A program made the position numbers and the translations under genes. From the NCBI RefSeq assembly GCF_000276665.1, contig NW_004955438.1, positions 9,721,509 through 9,785,508 on the forward strand: a stretch of DNA of 64,000 nucleotides, in the 5' to 3' direction. Below the pieces are notes generated by a model that was not told where the DNA came from, did not search any database, and saw only the letters and a program-made list of their open reading frames with translations. Below are positions 11,897 through 23,999 of this stretch, piece after piece (position 1 is the stretch's first letter; each line of letters begins with the position of its first letter). Source of the stretch: Chinchilla lanigera. Its lineage: Eukaryota; Chordata; Mammalia; Rodentia; Chinchillidae.

Positions 11897-12277
11897 ACTC
11901 TATTATGGTTTGTGTGTGGATCTCCCTGCAAAGCATCATGCAGTCATGGGGCAGACTTCTAGAGTTTATGATTGATTCATGGTCCAGTGTTGGAATTATG
12001 GATGTGAGTGCTACCCCTGCCCTGGGGCGGGGAGTTTGCATACAATGTAAGGGAAGGAGAGAGGCTGCTTCCCACCACTCCTCCCTTTGCTCTTGTTGTC
12101 TTTGCTGTCTTCTGTTGCCATGAACAGTTGCCTTCTGCCATGTGCCACTCTGCCTTGGAGCCAGCCAAGTATGGAATGAAACCTCCACAAACTGTGAGCT
12201 AAATAAACCTTCCCTTCCTTAATTTTGGTTATTGGATATCTTGTCTCAGCAATGAGAGAAAAGGAACCAAGACACAC
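11897..12277 (+). mobile_element. nested LTR, forward orientation (right of pair)
   Basis: Starts near 'tattatggtttgtgtgtgga', resembling a MaLR LTR start. It ends with a classic LTR tail: 'actgtgagctaaataaacct' (12193-12212; AATAAA poly-A signal inside) then 'ttgtctcagcaatgagagaa' and 'aaccaagaca'. It faces away from the left element, so the two together form a quasi-palindrome about 700 bp long. Confidence 0.65.
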
Positions 12278-12584
12278 CTTTAATCCAGTATTACATCTTT
12301 AGCACACATTCACACACTGCAATCCAGCCACCTTCAAACTCCCCAAATATGACCACATGAGGCTTTGAGGGGGCATCTAGATACAAGCCATAAGAAACAC
12401 CAATGTCATGCCTCTATGACACATTCAGACATCCAGACACATGCTCTTCTAATCCCTTGGAATGACTGTGAATCAGTCAAATTGATGGATTTAAACATCA
12501 TGAGAAATTACCACATAAGAATTCAGTACTTACCTTGAGGGATGTTAGTTAATATTTCTAGATCTCTTGTGATAAAAGTTTTAT

Positions 12585-12692
12585 TACTATTTACCTCTTC
12601 AAATGAAGAAACTAAAGTGTGGTGAGATCAAACTATGTGCTGATTGCCCACGTTCACTTACTGAGTCAGTGGTTAAGGGGAGATATGAACCT
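12585..12692 (-). mobile_element. MIR-like SINE remnant
   Basis: Plus-strand reading 'caaatgaagaaactaaagtg' then 'tgcccacgttcacttactga' and 'ggggagatatgaacct' tracks the reverse complement of MIR ('atgaggaaactgaggc', 'ttgcccaaggtcac', 'agctgggattcgaacc'). Diverged and partial. Confidence 0.5.
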
Positions 12693-14697
12693 TAATATTT
12701 TCCCTACCGTTTTCTGCTCGATAATTCTGTGACAAGGAGGTCCTTACCAAAGACAGTTTATGACTGAACTACCTTCTTTGCCAATCCCCTCACTTTGAGA
12801 AAATGATGGATAATTTCTAGAATTGCATGGTATAAATTTCAGCTCACAAACCAAATCCAGATAGGGTGGAACATTTCCCAAGTTAACAAAACTAGCTCTG
12901 GTGTCACCTTCAATTACATTATGGGCTCAGTTCCTTGACAACTACTTTTTAAGCAACACCCTGTGGCTTTATCCTGCCACCTCCTGGAAACACTTCATGG
13001 CTAAAAGACGTCTTACTAGCTCACTGCACTCTCCCTGGCCTTTTCTTAACTCCTACAGTATCTCTGATCTCACCAAACATTACTCTTTGAAACCATTCAT
13101 TTGTCCTTTTCTTTTCCTGTACATTTATTTCTTCAGGTTTTGTAAGTTTGTATTTCCTTATGTCTCAGTTCAAACGAAGTAATCAACATTATTGCCTTAG
13201 AATTCCACTGTTCTCTGCTTCCGTAACCAACAGTTCTTTCCATTTTATTAGCTTAAGTTATTTCTTCAACATTTTTATTATCTTAACCTATAGTGCTTAA
13301 TCAGTTGCTTCTGAATTATTTTGAGTATTCTTCCCTGTAATGAAAGCTCTAAGATGAAAAACTCTGCTCAGGCTGGTCTTTCTACATATGTAGAAATTAG
13401 AGTATAGATATGATGCTTGTTATATAATACAATTGGAAGACATGAGAGGATGACACTTGTACTCTTTTCATAAGTGATTCCTGCTTCCTATGCATTTGTT
13501 CCATATATATATTTAAATTCATTTTCAATATTCAAGTATGAAAATAAAGAGGAAATTTGGAAACTGAGGTAGAAAATTTTAATAGGAGAAAAAATAAAAC
13601 AACTTGACCCAATAATCAGCCAACCAATTAATAGGTCTCAGGTTCCAGATCCCAGGTTGGATAACCTGGAATTCAAATGAAGCTACAACATCAAAATATT
13701 TACTGTTCATATTTTATAAAATGTGATTAGTGCTGAAACACATGGGAGTCCAATGAAAAGAAATCACAGATCTGGAGCCACTACTTCTTTCAGGAAGAGT
13801 CAGGGAAAGTCTCAGAAAAGTGCTTTTCACTGGGGTTTGAAATTGGAGGAGAGATTTGACAGGTGGAGATGGGTGGCTGGGAGACATTCTGGACAAAAGG
13901 AAATGGTGCACAGAAAGTGCAAATAAACAAAGGTCCATTCAACACCTGCTTTCTTGAAAATAGACTCAGCTATGGCAGCAGGGTTTTTATGAGTTTCTTG
14001 TAAGAATATCTATGAAACAAGATTTAGCCACTAAAATTCAAACCAAAACATCAATAGCTATCACCCAGCCCACTGAGGGTGTAGCAAATCGGCACCTGGT
14101 TCTGCCCACCAGTGGCAGACTGAGAAATCCAACAGCATTTATTGGCATCAAAATTTTGCCAGGAGGATGCAATTAGATTCTCAGAAGGGTGGATTACTGT
14201 CTGGCACTTTTATATCCAAGTTCATTTGAAACCCACCATCAGGTCTTCAAGGGCAATTGTCCATTGAGCAGGAGCATGAAGTTTAAGAAAGACAATAGGA
14301 GTATTGATTAGCATGTGTCTCCAAGATGAGCCATAATCTGAAATTTCATCTGAAAGGAGCGTCCATATTTGTACCCCAATGTCATCGGGAAAGTGTTCCT
14401 AAAATATATGGAACTTAAAATCAAAAGTTTTCTCAAAATGTGTTATTATTAATTATTAGATGGAGTTACTGACTGTCTGTATATTAACATTAAAACCTCA
14501 CTCTGCAGAAAGTCTGCTGCCTGTATGGAGGTAATTTACTGACAGGTTTCTGGTGGCATGAATGCACTAAGCCATCTCAAAACCAAAGTGATTTCTGCCA
14601 GAATCATTACCTCTAACAACTTTCCTTAAGTAGTCATGGAGCTTTATATAGAGAATTTCATTTCAAATAATATCTAGCACCTGGAATTAGACAGCTT
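12693..14697. other. unrecognised DNA
   Basis: No gene or confident repeat. The overlapping short frames at 13714-13938 on the two strands are typical of chance and carry no known motif. Confidence 0.5.
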
Positions 14698-14763
14698 GGT
14701 GTGTGTGTGGGTGTGTGTGTGAGTGTACATGCACACGAGTGTGTGAGTGTATGTGTGTGTGCA
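14698..14763 (+). repeat. imperfect (GT)n microsatellite
   Basis: GT-rich run of about 65 bp with interruptions such as 'gagtgtacatgcacacga'. Confidence 0.95.
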
Positions 14764-17700
14764 TTTTTCTAAAGGATATGTTATTTCATCTCATTTAATT
14801 ATTTATATATTGCATCAGTAGACCCCTTTTATCAGAATTTCAGTGTTACAACAGGCCATTTTTCTGATACAGTTCATGTAATGTACAGTTCATGTAATGG
14901 TTTCTTTTTTAGAGGTGTTCCTTAAATCACTTGCATTTTCAACATCTGTAATAAGTTATGTACCATTTCTAACCATATTAGCACTGAATCATTTCCCTTT
15001 CCAAGGAATAAAATCACTTTCTCTGTCTCATCACTTTTTATTTCATGATCATGCACATGTAAATGTCTTAGGTGTCTTTGGCCCTCAGGGGTTTTTCACA
15101 CTTTTGAAGAATGAAAATGGGAGGAGGGTTAACCAACCCCTCAAAATTTTCTCTCTCCTGCAGCCAGTAGAAAAGCATTTGAGAGCTGAAAACTTGTATT
15201 GTTTGAACTAAGGGAGCTGTTAAATGTACCTTTAGAGCTCTATGTAGGATGTAAAATTTTAGAGATATAGGCCTGTTTCTACTTCATCTCAAGCAGCTTT
15301 AATTTCTACACAAAGGGAATATTAAATCTTGAAAAGACCTCAAAAGAGAACAAAGAATATGTCTTCGTGCACATATTAAATATACCAGGCTTCCACTTTG
15401 TCATAAAACTTGCATGAACAGATATAATACAAGGCATGAAAAGAGGGCACTGCATTTTCTAAGCCAAATCCACCAGTTCTCTGCCCAAATCATTACAGAT
15501 TCCATTAAAATGTGAGATAATGAATTAAATGAATTTTTGTACTGAATATTCACTGGCGTCACGATTTTGCAAGGCATTAAAAAAATCTCTGTGAGCCAAA
15601 TATTTTAGAAGGAAGACATAAGAAATAAGTTAATTAGGAACAGGCTTACGAATACTTTCAGAATAAAGTTGCGGGAATGCCCATTCTTTATGGAAAATAA
15701 AAGGAAATCTACAAGAGATGCTTATTGTATGTACAGGAAGTATTAAATATTTACCAAATAATCTGTAGACTCATATTCAAAGAAGTAATATTTATGGAAA
15801 GAGATTTATCTGAGTAACTTCTCTACATGTATCAATTATACTAAAGGGTTTCATGAATATATTATGCAATTTTTTTCTTTTCATGTAATTTATACTTACA
15901 TGAAGACACATAATGAAAAAAACCAACTGCTGCTGGGTTCTATTATTTTACTGTGACTATAGAGGAATGAAAGCCACTTTAGATTTGCATTGGACAAAAC
16001 ATTAATAAAAGATAGTATAATGCTGGTGAATCAAAGAATATCCCTTCATCGATATATCAGCCCACCAACATGATTGTTCTGTGGTCCTCCTGGAAATCTG
16101 GGTTCACTCTTAATATTAAATTTCAAAAATCTAGCTGTAGGTGAGACGTCAGCCCTACAACCATGTGAAAATATTGGCTTATTTGATCTAATTTAAAATA
16201 AGTGAAATCCTGATTGCCTCCAAGAGCAGAGTCCGAGTTAGTAGTCTGTGTGCTTGAATTTCCACACTTTCCATCAAAACTACTCACAACCATGCATGGC
16301 ACACTAGAAGTTATGCTGAAATCTTAGCCATGAGAAATACTTTTCTTCTGGAGTAGAAGTGGCCATACAATTTCCATCCTATCAGCATGTTCTGAAGGGT
16401 ACTTTTGTCACGAGATTTTCTTCTTTGTCTGGGACCTTAGAAAAGCTGCCTACAAAGGCAGAACTGTATATGTGTAATCTACTATTGCCCTTCCTATTGG
16501 AAGACAACTCTTTTTCTGTTCACTCCTATAATACAGAAAGTGAGAATCCTTTGCCTTCTTCCCCTTTAGTTATTTATAGGGCCTCATAACATCTATGTTG
16601 TGCAAAGCAAAACTAACCTATAAAAATCAACAAGAACTACAAAAGTCCTACTATTTTTTTAAATAATAGAAGTGCAATTTTCTTGTCACATCCAATGATA
16701 CATGGAAAAGTGCTTAGTTCTAAGATTATGAGAAAGATAACTTTTAAATTTTGTAAAGTCAGTGAAATGAGAATGTGGAAATGTTAAACATTTTTGTTCC
16801 ACCATTCCTTGTTTGCAAGCTCTAGGAAATAAACTTATAAAATAATGCCGTGCTGTGTAGCAATAGCCAAGAATGGGAATGGTATAAGAACCTTTATTAG
16901 TGGAGTACAGAGGCATCGGCAGTGCTATGCTGCCCTTTCTTGAGTTTAGGAAGGTGTTTATCCAAAAACACTGAGTATATATGTTGAGAAAAAAAAAATG
17001 CAAAGGAAGATTTGACCAAAACAGAATCTAGTTGACCAGACACTAAGAATTTCTCATGTGCACTTGGGGCCAGATCAAGAAAATGTAATGATACTCATGC
17101 ACACGTAGTTCATTTATAAAGCAACCACTCACCATCTGTAGTTGAGCACATATCTTTCATTATTCCCAGGTCAAGCTCTTTTTTTTTGGCAGCAAATGGA
17201 ATTTTAACTTAGCAGAGGGCTTGTGGCTAGCAAATATTCAGAGTTCCATGAAGCCTCTGCAAAACAACTGGAGCATATAAATCTAAGAGAGTGCTTTGAT
17301 GGAGTAAGGAGAGGTCTGCTCTTGCTTGGCACAGGTCTTGAGAAAATCTGTGATATGTAGATAATAAGATTATGAGAGTATATATCATTTATATACCACT
17401 ATCTTAGTCCTTGCAATAAACTAAACAGGTAAGTATTACTATACATATATATATTATATGCACAAAAGGAATGCATATGTATGTGCATATATACATATAG
17501 ATAGGCATTTCTTGTATACAATAATTGATTTTTTAGAGGACAATATAATATTTCCATAGTATCATGGTGCAGGGCTCAAATTTCAGGCTGAATAAAAAAA
17601 TAATTGGGATAATTGTCCTTTCTTTATCATATGAATATACAAATATGTACTGAGGTCACACAAACCACTTATCTTATTTGATTTCTACTCTAGACCAAGC

Positions 17701-18254
17701 ACAAGATGGTTTCCTTGTTGTTGTAAGGGACTTAAACTTGAAGGAATCATGGTAGTCCTCATTCACTTAACCTTCCAGTCACTATTAAACCTGGTTCCAG
17801 TCAGAATGCTGCTGCATTCTTCTCCCATTCTGTCAAATTCCTTGCTCATTTTTTTGCATATTAGTTGGTGGTGTTCAAAATAATCAATCAATCTCTATTT
17901 CTTAAAACTCTTTTAAACTCTGATCCATCCATTTCTAAATTTCTCACCTAGATCGCTGGTCTTTTCAGCCATTTCATGAGATTCTTTTCCTATACTTTAC
18001 CACTAAATAAACTTGCCTATTATCCCTATGTTCTATGCCTAGTTTGGAGCATGGCATAACACTACGTCTTTAAATGCTGTGCATTCAAATAAATATTGGA
18101 ATCAAATATTTAAACTTATATCAGAAATCTCCTCTGTCAAGCCATCAGACTTAGGTTCAAAATTTTGTGCTTGACTCAGCACTTGACCTACATTACAATT
18201 TCTCGATTTCCCACTCATTCTAAATAGTTTTACTGTCCATTTAGTTACTCCAGC
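14764..18254. other. unrecognised AT-rich DNA
   Basis: About 3.5 kb without a supportable gene. The frames at 14897-15211, 16359-16589 and 16686-17003 are short and show no known domain. A short tandem quirk near 14871-14898 repeats 'gttcatgtaatg' and 'tacagttcatgtaatg'. An imperfect TA/CATA run lies at 17439-17502. Confidence 0.5.
17439..17502. repeat. TA/CATA-rich simple sequence
   Basis: Runs of 'catatatatattatatg' and 'gcatatgtatgtgcatatat' interrupted by 'cacaaaaggaa'. Confidence 0.7.
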
Positions 18255-18600
18255 CAGAAACCCTCTCTAATGGTTTAGATCTAATGTAATCCCCCAAATT
18301 CTCATGGATATGGAAGACGATTGGATTCTAGAGATGCTGTCTTCATCAGTGAATTCATCCACTGCTGAGGTCATGGAAAAAATGCTGCTAGGAGGTCAGG
18401 CCTGGTCAGAAGAGGTGAGGCACTGTGGCTCTGACCTAGAAGGCTGTATTTCTCTCCTTGCCTCCTCCCTTTTTCTACTTCCTGTCCCTGTGAAATGAGT
18501 AGCTATCCTCCAGCAGATTATTTGACACCACACCCCTCCTGTGTTGGAGTGGGCTGATTATTAACTGATTCTTCTAAAACCCATTAGCCAGCATACATCT
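18255..18600 (+). mobile_element. MaLR-related LTR fragment
   Basis: Order of blocks matches a widespread ERVL-MaLR-type LTR: 'gtttagatctaatgtaatcc', a 'cactgctgaggtcatgga' block (18360), 'gctgctaggaggtcaggcct', 'agaagaggtgaggcactgtg', 'aaggctgtatttctctcctt', and 'cttcctgtccctgtgaaatg'. The usual AATAAA-containing 3' end is missing, so the copy is truncated. The 64-codon frame inside is not a gene. Confidence 0.52.
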
Positions 18601-18776
18601 GTTTTCCTTTAAGTTGTGGTTGTATGGTATTCTGTGCTAAAAACAAGGAAACTGACTAAGAAACCCTCCATATCCATAAGACTCCATGACGAGATATCCC
18701 CTCTATGGGCCGATATTTTTGGCCCTACCAAAACACTGGGTGACCTTGGGGAATTTTCTGCCCTTCACTGTGTCAC

Positions 18777-18899
18777 TTTTTTTTTTTTTTTGAGACAGAG
18801 TCTCGCTATGCTGTTCAGGCTGGCCTTGAACTCAAGACTATCCTCCTGTCTCAACATTCCGAGTGCTGGGATTACAGGTGTGCACCACCACGCCTGGCT
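18777..18899 (-). mobile_element. B1 SINE with target-site duplication
   Basis: Plus strand shows a poly-T tail, 'gagacagagtctcgctatgc', 'caggctggccttgaactcaa', 'gagtgctgggattacaggtg' and 'caccaccacgcctggct'. Direct repeats 'ctgtgtcac' lie at 18768-18776 and 18900-18908. It lacks the second copy of the internal duplication. Confidence 0.95.
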
Positions 18900-18924
18900 C
18901 TGTGTCACATTTTTGACACTTGCT

Positions 18925-19275
18925 TCTTAGTCAGTTTGGACTGCTTTAATGAAATATTGTAGAATGGGTGAACTAATCCACAGACATTTATTTTTCATCA
19001 TTTCTGAGGGTAGGGTAAGATTATGATGGCTACCTGATCAAATTCTTGTGAGAGCGCCCTTCCTGGTTTGCAGATGACCACCCTATTGTTTACCCTCACA
19101 GGACAAAGAGAAATCAGCCCCGTTGTGTTTCACCATATTAGGACACTTATTCTGTTGATGCAGATTCTGTCTGTAAGACTTAATTACCTCTCCAAAACCC
19201 CACCACCTAAACCAGTACACTGGGGATTATGGCTTCACCATAGGAATATTTGATGGACACAAACATTTATTTCTC
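18925..19275 (-). mobile_element. MLT1/MST-type MaLR LTR
   Basis: Plus strand follows the reverse complement of a MaLR LTR from end to start: 'cttagtcagtttggactgct', 'acagacatttatttttcatc', 'tcctggtttgcagatgacca' region, 'caccatattaggacacttat', 'aacccc accacct'-like block near 19197 and 'gatggacacaaacattt' at the end (19252-19268). The order and spacing fit a nearly complete solo LTR. Confidence 0.75.
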
Positions 19276-19334
19276 ACCATCTTATAAAATCATAGTAATA
19301 TCCATATGTGAATTTATTTCAAGAACTAAGTTAA

Positions 19335-19645
19335 TGACTCTCTTAAGTGCTTTCTTGTGGCTAGGACACAATATCCAATATCCACAATGGAAAGAAAGAG
19401 AGGTTTATGCAGCTGCTCTGGTCAAGTCAGTCAGAAAGCAAGCAAGGCAGAAAGGAGATCCATCCTGCTAGATCATACACCCCACATTTAAAAGTCCTCC
19501 ACCTCCTATCAGCACATCTAGCTCTGAACTTGTCCATGAAGTAATCCAGAGATGAGTACAGTGCCCTCATTTTCCAATGTGACAGCCCCACTTCAGAGCA
19601 CAGGACAAATCTGGGGACCATTTGAGATTTAAGCGCTAACAATGA
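19335..19645 (-). mobile_element. MaLR-type LTR fragment (same group as 9352, 11357)
   Basis: Contains 'ggacacaatatccaatatcc' followed by 'aagaaagagaggtttatgca' (cf. 'gagacacaatatctgacc' and 'aaagagaggtttaatttgg' at 9385-9430). It ends with a 'ggggaccatttgagattta' block comparable to other LTR ends here. Directly adjoins another reverse-strand LTR. Confidence 0.5.
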
Positions 19646-20513
19646 CCTTACAGGAAGTATTCTGCGTGAGAATTTACATTGAGAAATCATGTAATATACA
19701 TGACATATATTCATCATTATCGTCATCGTCATCATCATCACCTTGGATTTTTATCTTCTACGTCTGGCCTATGACAACTCATGTAGCTTTCCACATACAC
19801 TTCAAAATATTTTAATTCCATTTATTTCTTTTCTCTAGCTGCATTTCTAGTTTAAACTGATGGTATTTCTTACTCATATTACTGCACACGTGTTCAAGTT
19901 GACCTTGTGAATTTTTTTCTTTATTTGCCTTCCAGTTTTTACTACAGGAAAAATAATGCATCTACAGTCATGCTACTAATTTGTTTCTCAGCAGCCTCAT
20001 GCTTTAATTTAGAATAAATTAAAATTCCTTATCAAGCTTCAGAAGTGTTATATGCTATGACCATATACTAACTTTATACCATCGTCTTATTCCACTTTAT
20101 ACTTTACCCATTTGGAGGGCAATGAAGTATTTTTGTTGTATTTTGTTTTTTCTGTTTTTATTTTGTTCATTACAATGCCTAGCCTCTTTCTGGTAGAAGG
20201 ATTTATATATTTTTTTTGTATCTGTCTTTTGTTTGTCATCTGTTTTTTGTTTCTTAAAGTTAAATAATATTATTAATATTGAGAATGGAAATGTATAATA
20301 ATTTAGAGATGGAAAATACCCAAATTTCTGCTGTAGTGTACAAAAGTAATTTCCACAGAACCAGTTTCCTTATGAAAATTGTATAAGTTTTCAGAATCAT
20401 TCCTGTGAATATATACCAGATATACAAATCTAGCAAAGAAGCAGAAACAAGTAGGAGGAGAAATAAAATAAAAAGGAATGCATCAAATGGAAAGTCTTTA
20501 TTTATGACAATAA
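19646..20513. other. T-rich DNA, possibly old reverse-strand L1
   Basis: Strongly T-rich on the plus strand, as in antisense L1, but no diagnostic L1 block could be placed. A short (TCA/TCG)n run lies at 19713-19741. Confidence 0.35.
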
Positions 20514-20598
20514 GGTGGGGATATAGCTCAGCAACCTGAGTGCCTGCCTGGCAAGCACAAGGTCCTGAGTTGGATTCCCAGTACCAAAAACAAAAAGT
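20514..20598 (+). mobile_element. ID SINE, diverged
   Basis: 'ggtggggatatagctcagca' (A box), 'tgcctgcctggcaagcacaa', 'gagttggattcccagtacca' (B box) and a short A-rich tail. More diverged than the GGTACCGG subfamily copies. Confidence 0.85.
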
Positions 20599-21361
20599 AT
20601 TTATGTCGATGTTAGATGAAATAATGGTCAACATACAACAATAAAACTATGCATAAGTATATATCTTAGAGACCTCCTTCTTAATAAAAATGAGCATATT
20701 ATGAATCTTTATATTTTATCAAATTTATTTTCTCTCTTATTTGGAATGTTATATATAAAAAATCACAATTAACTTAAATGATAGAGTTTAACTTCCATTA
20801 GAAAAAACGTTTTTTTAAGTAATAAGCAGAAAACTTATTACTGTGAAGAAACTGTTTTCAAACTTTTCTTATACATCAAAACAATAATAACAGCAAACTA
20901 CATAATTGAATACCCTACATCAAAGCATAGAAGGTTTAGGACGAATGTTGCTGTTGCTTTTTTTTTTTTTTTGATGCAGAGAATGATATTTATTTTGCCT
21001 GTGAAAATAACATTCTCTCAGTATATTTGTAGCCTAGAGTGATGTAAACAAATATTTGTAGCAAATTTAGCATTTAAAACAAAGCAAATGTACTTCATTC
21101 AGTTTCTCAGATTTTTATAAGATTTTATTCATTACACATTTTGACAGATGATGTATGTTGGTTAGTAAGTTTGTGCTGCCTCAAATTTTATGCGTTTTTC
21201 TCCTATTTTTTTTTCTTCAGCAGTAAACTTTTATTGTCTTTTGATTAGATGAAGAAAAGTATGAAGCTAATTAAAAGTCCCAAGCATTTGGTGAGGTTCT
21301 TTTGAGTTCACTGAAGCAGAAACAGTGTTTCTTAAAGAGGGGCTCAGAAATTTAGGGGGTC

Positions 21362-21453
21362 AGGCTGGGGATTTAGCTCAGTGGCACAGGGCCTGCCTAG
21401 CAAGCATGACATCTTGAGTTCGATTCCTGGTACCAGAAAAAACAACAACAACA
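21362..21453 (+). mobile_element. ID SINE with target-site duplication
   Basis: 'aggctggggatttagctcag', 'ctgcctagcaagcatgacat', 'gagttcgattcctggtacca' and tail (AAC)n. Direct repeats aaatttaggg(g/a)gtca occur at 21348-21362 and 21454-21468. Confidence 0.94.
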
Positions 21454-21837
21454 AAATTTAGGGAGTCACCCATGCATTCTCACATGTCTCATAGGCTCTA
21501 AGTCATTTCAGTGCCTTCCAAAATATATATTCATGACAGTGTTGGCACAAAATAATAACTTAACCAAATTCACAGCTGAGTTAAGAGATGAGCACACTGC
21601 ATAAAAGATGAATTCAGACTGAAACAATATTAAGCAAGAATGAGCTACACTATCCGCACATAGGTTTTATGCTTCTTTACATTGAGAAAATGGTAGAAAA
21701 CTAAATCAAGAGGTACACAGAAATGAGAGCACTAAAAATAAAATGATTTTCACTTTAGTAGTCAAATTTATTTATATTATAATTTTTAATTTGACATCAA
21801 AAACAAAATCATTTGTAACATTAATTTGTGGTGTTTG

Positions 21838-21962
21838 GACTTTATTGTGCATTTATTTTCTTTATTGTGTATTTATTTTATTTATTTTATTTTTATTTAT
21901 TTTATCGTGTATTTATTTATTTTTTACTTATTTTATTTATTTATTGTGTATTTATTTCCTTA
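21838..21962. repeat. TTTA/TTTATTGTGTA array
   Basis: Interspersed TTTATT and 'ttattgtgtatttattt' units repeated several times. The 75-codon frame overlapping it is a composition artefact. Confidence 0.9.
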
Positions 21963-22713
21963 TCATTTAATTTATAAATTATTTTCACTATAGCTTTGTG
22001 TGAGCTATAAGTAAATGAGTTTAGATTTTTTGTGTATGTTTATACTTAACATTATAATATAAATAATGTAAGACAATAGGTAAAGCTAACAAATACTATA
22101 AATTCTCAACCAAAGTGAAGCACTTGTCATGACATTTCTGTGTTTTTTTCCACCCACATGAAAATCAAGTATAAAAACAAAAGAAGGAAACTTTGTAATA
22201 TGGCTCTTTCTCTCTTTTTAGAAATTATTATTCTTTACTTTGCAATAATTAAAGTCTCACTTGCGGTTGTAGAGAATAATGCATAAAGCCCTCCTGAACT
22301 AGACACCCGGCTTGCACAGGGTAATATTTTGCAAAACTGTACTACCATATTCAGAGCAGGATTTGGACACTGATATGGTCAAGATGCAAAACATTTACAT
22401 CACCAGGATAACTCCTCTTCTTTGTTTCTAGCCAAACACACTTACTTATACCTTTGCTTTCCCCCTCTCTTAGCTCCTAACCACTGTCTTCTCCATTTTT
22501 CACTCTAAGACTGTTTTATTATCAGTGAAATCAAGCAGTTTGTAATCATTTGCATAGCCCTTTTTCCCTAAGCATAATCTGGAGATTCATTTCGATTGTT
22601 GTGTATAGGGTATCAATAGTTCCTTGCCTTTTGCTGCTGAGAATATTTTAGAGGATGGATGCACCATAGCTTTTCAACCTTTGACCAACTGAAAGACATC
22701 TTGGGTAGCACCA

Positions 22714-23108
22714 TATCTTAGTTGCTTTCTGGCTGCTAAGATATAGCACCTGACACCCACAATTTAAGGAAGAAGGGGCTTATTTTGGCTCACAGTTTAT
22801 AAGGGTTTTAGTCCACATTTGACTGGCTCCAAGACTGGCAGGCACAGCAGAGGAGAAAGAGCTCATGGGCTGTGGGGTGGGAGGGCAGAGATTTAAACAA
22901 GGAAGGAGGGAGATAGACCCTTCCAGGCCACACCGTCAGTGACCACCTCCTCTGCCAGGTTTCATTTCCCAGGATTGTATTTAGCTAAATCTCATCTGTG
23001 GAATAATTCACTGATGAATATCATGGATCCATGATTCAATCCCCTCTCAAAAGCCCCACCTATGAGTGCACGAGGCTTTTGGGGTACAGCTAGATATACA
23101 CAATAACA
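22714..23108 (-). mobile_element. complete MaLR-type solo LTR inserted in L1
   Basis: About 395 bp, from 'tatcttagttgctttctggc' to 'ctagatatacacaataaca'. It contains 'aaggggcttattttggctca' and 'ctctcaaaagccccacctat'. Flanking 5-base repeats 'cacca'/'cccca' differ at one position. L1 sequence is continuous across it, so it is younger than that L1. It is the best full-length reference in this window for the LTRs at 9352, 11357, 19335 and 26895. Confidence 0.77.
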
Positions 23109-23999
23109 CCCCAGGCATGAATAAAGGTCCTATAAATCTTTTTGTTCAGATTTTCATGTGTGATAGATAAGATTAATTGTGTCACCTTTATTGGTTTGGG
23201 ATATAAATATTTAAATTTTTAAGTCACTCTATATTGCATTTCATTCTTTAAATTTGGTATTCCTATATTTATTCCTAATACATAGAAATGCAATTGAATT
23301 TTGTTATGTTTATCTTGTATCCAGCCACTCTGAAGTTCTACCCACTATTTATAAGGGCCTCTTTTTAGACTCTCTGAGATTTCCTACAGAGACAATCGTG
23401 ATATTTGCAAATAGACAAAATTTTATTCCTAACTTTCTAATTCATAGCCCTTCTATTCCTGGTCTTATCTATTATATTGTCCAGAATTTATAGTATTTTG
23501 TGAAGGACTACAAAGTAGGTGTTATGGTTCTCCTCCAACTACTTTACCTGAAAAAATATATTTCATTCTTTTTCTTGAAATATAGCTCTTTTCTTATCTT
23601 TCCCATGGAATTCTTTTAACCAATTGGCAAAGATCCCCTAAATTGCTACTTTTCTGAGGTTACATAAAGTGAATGAATGTTAAGTTGTTTCAAATGCTTA
23701 GTCATATCAAATATCTTGTGACTTCTGTTCTTCAGTCTCTCTTAATATAGTGGATTATATTAACATTTGAATATTGAGCTTAATGTGTATCCTTGTATTT
23801 AACCCTACTTAGTGATACTGAATAATTTTTTTTTTAAATTTTGAATTTAATTAGCTAATATTTTAAAGGTATTTTTCTATGCTCAATGAATATATTCTGT
23901 GTTTTTTATTTGTTTGCTGTTTTGTTTTGTTTTGTTTTTAAAAGCAGGATAATGATACTTTTACCAATAAATTTTGAAGTGCTTTTCTTTCTATATTTT

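Larger units (their letters stand above)
11357..12402 (-). mobile_element. MaLR 5' LTR, split by nested LTRs
   Basis: The outer LTR is in two pieces: 11357-about 11577 and about 12277-12402. The second piece ('ccgacc'-free tail with 'tatgaccacatgaggctttg' and 'ggcatctagatacaagccat') matches the end of the complete LTR at 22714-23108 ('tatgagtgcacgaggctttt', 'gtacagctagatatacacaa'). This shows it completes the first piece. About 700 bp of younger LTR sequence sits between the two pieces. Confidence 0.65.

Noticed and set aside
11670..12188. Longest open frame in the window (172 codons, minus strand)
   Set aside because: It crosses the junction of two opposite-facing LTRs, has no known domain and no gene context.
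14100..14120. Second CTCF-like site ('gcccaccagtggcaga')
   Set aside because: Core departs from CTCF consensus at more than one key position; a similar weak site near 58828 lacks one G of the core.
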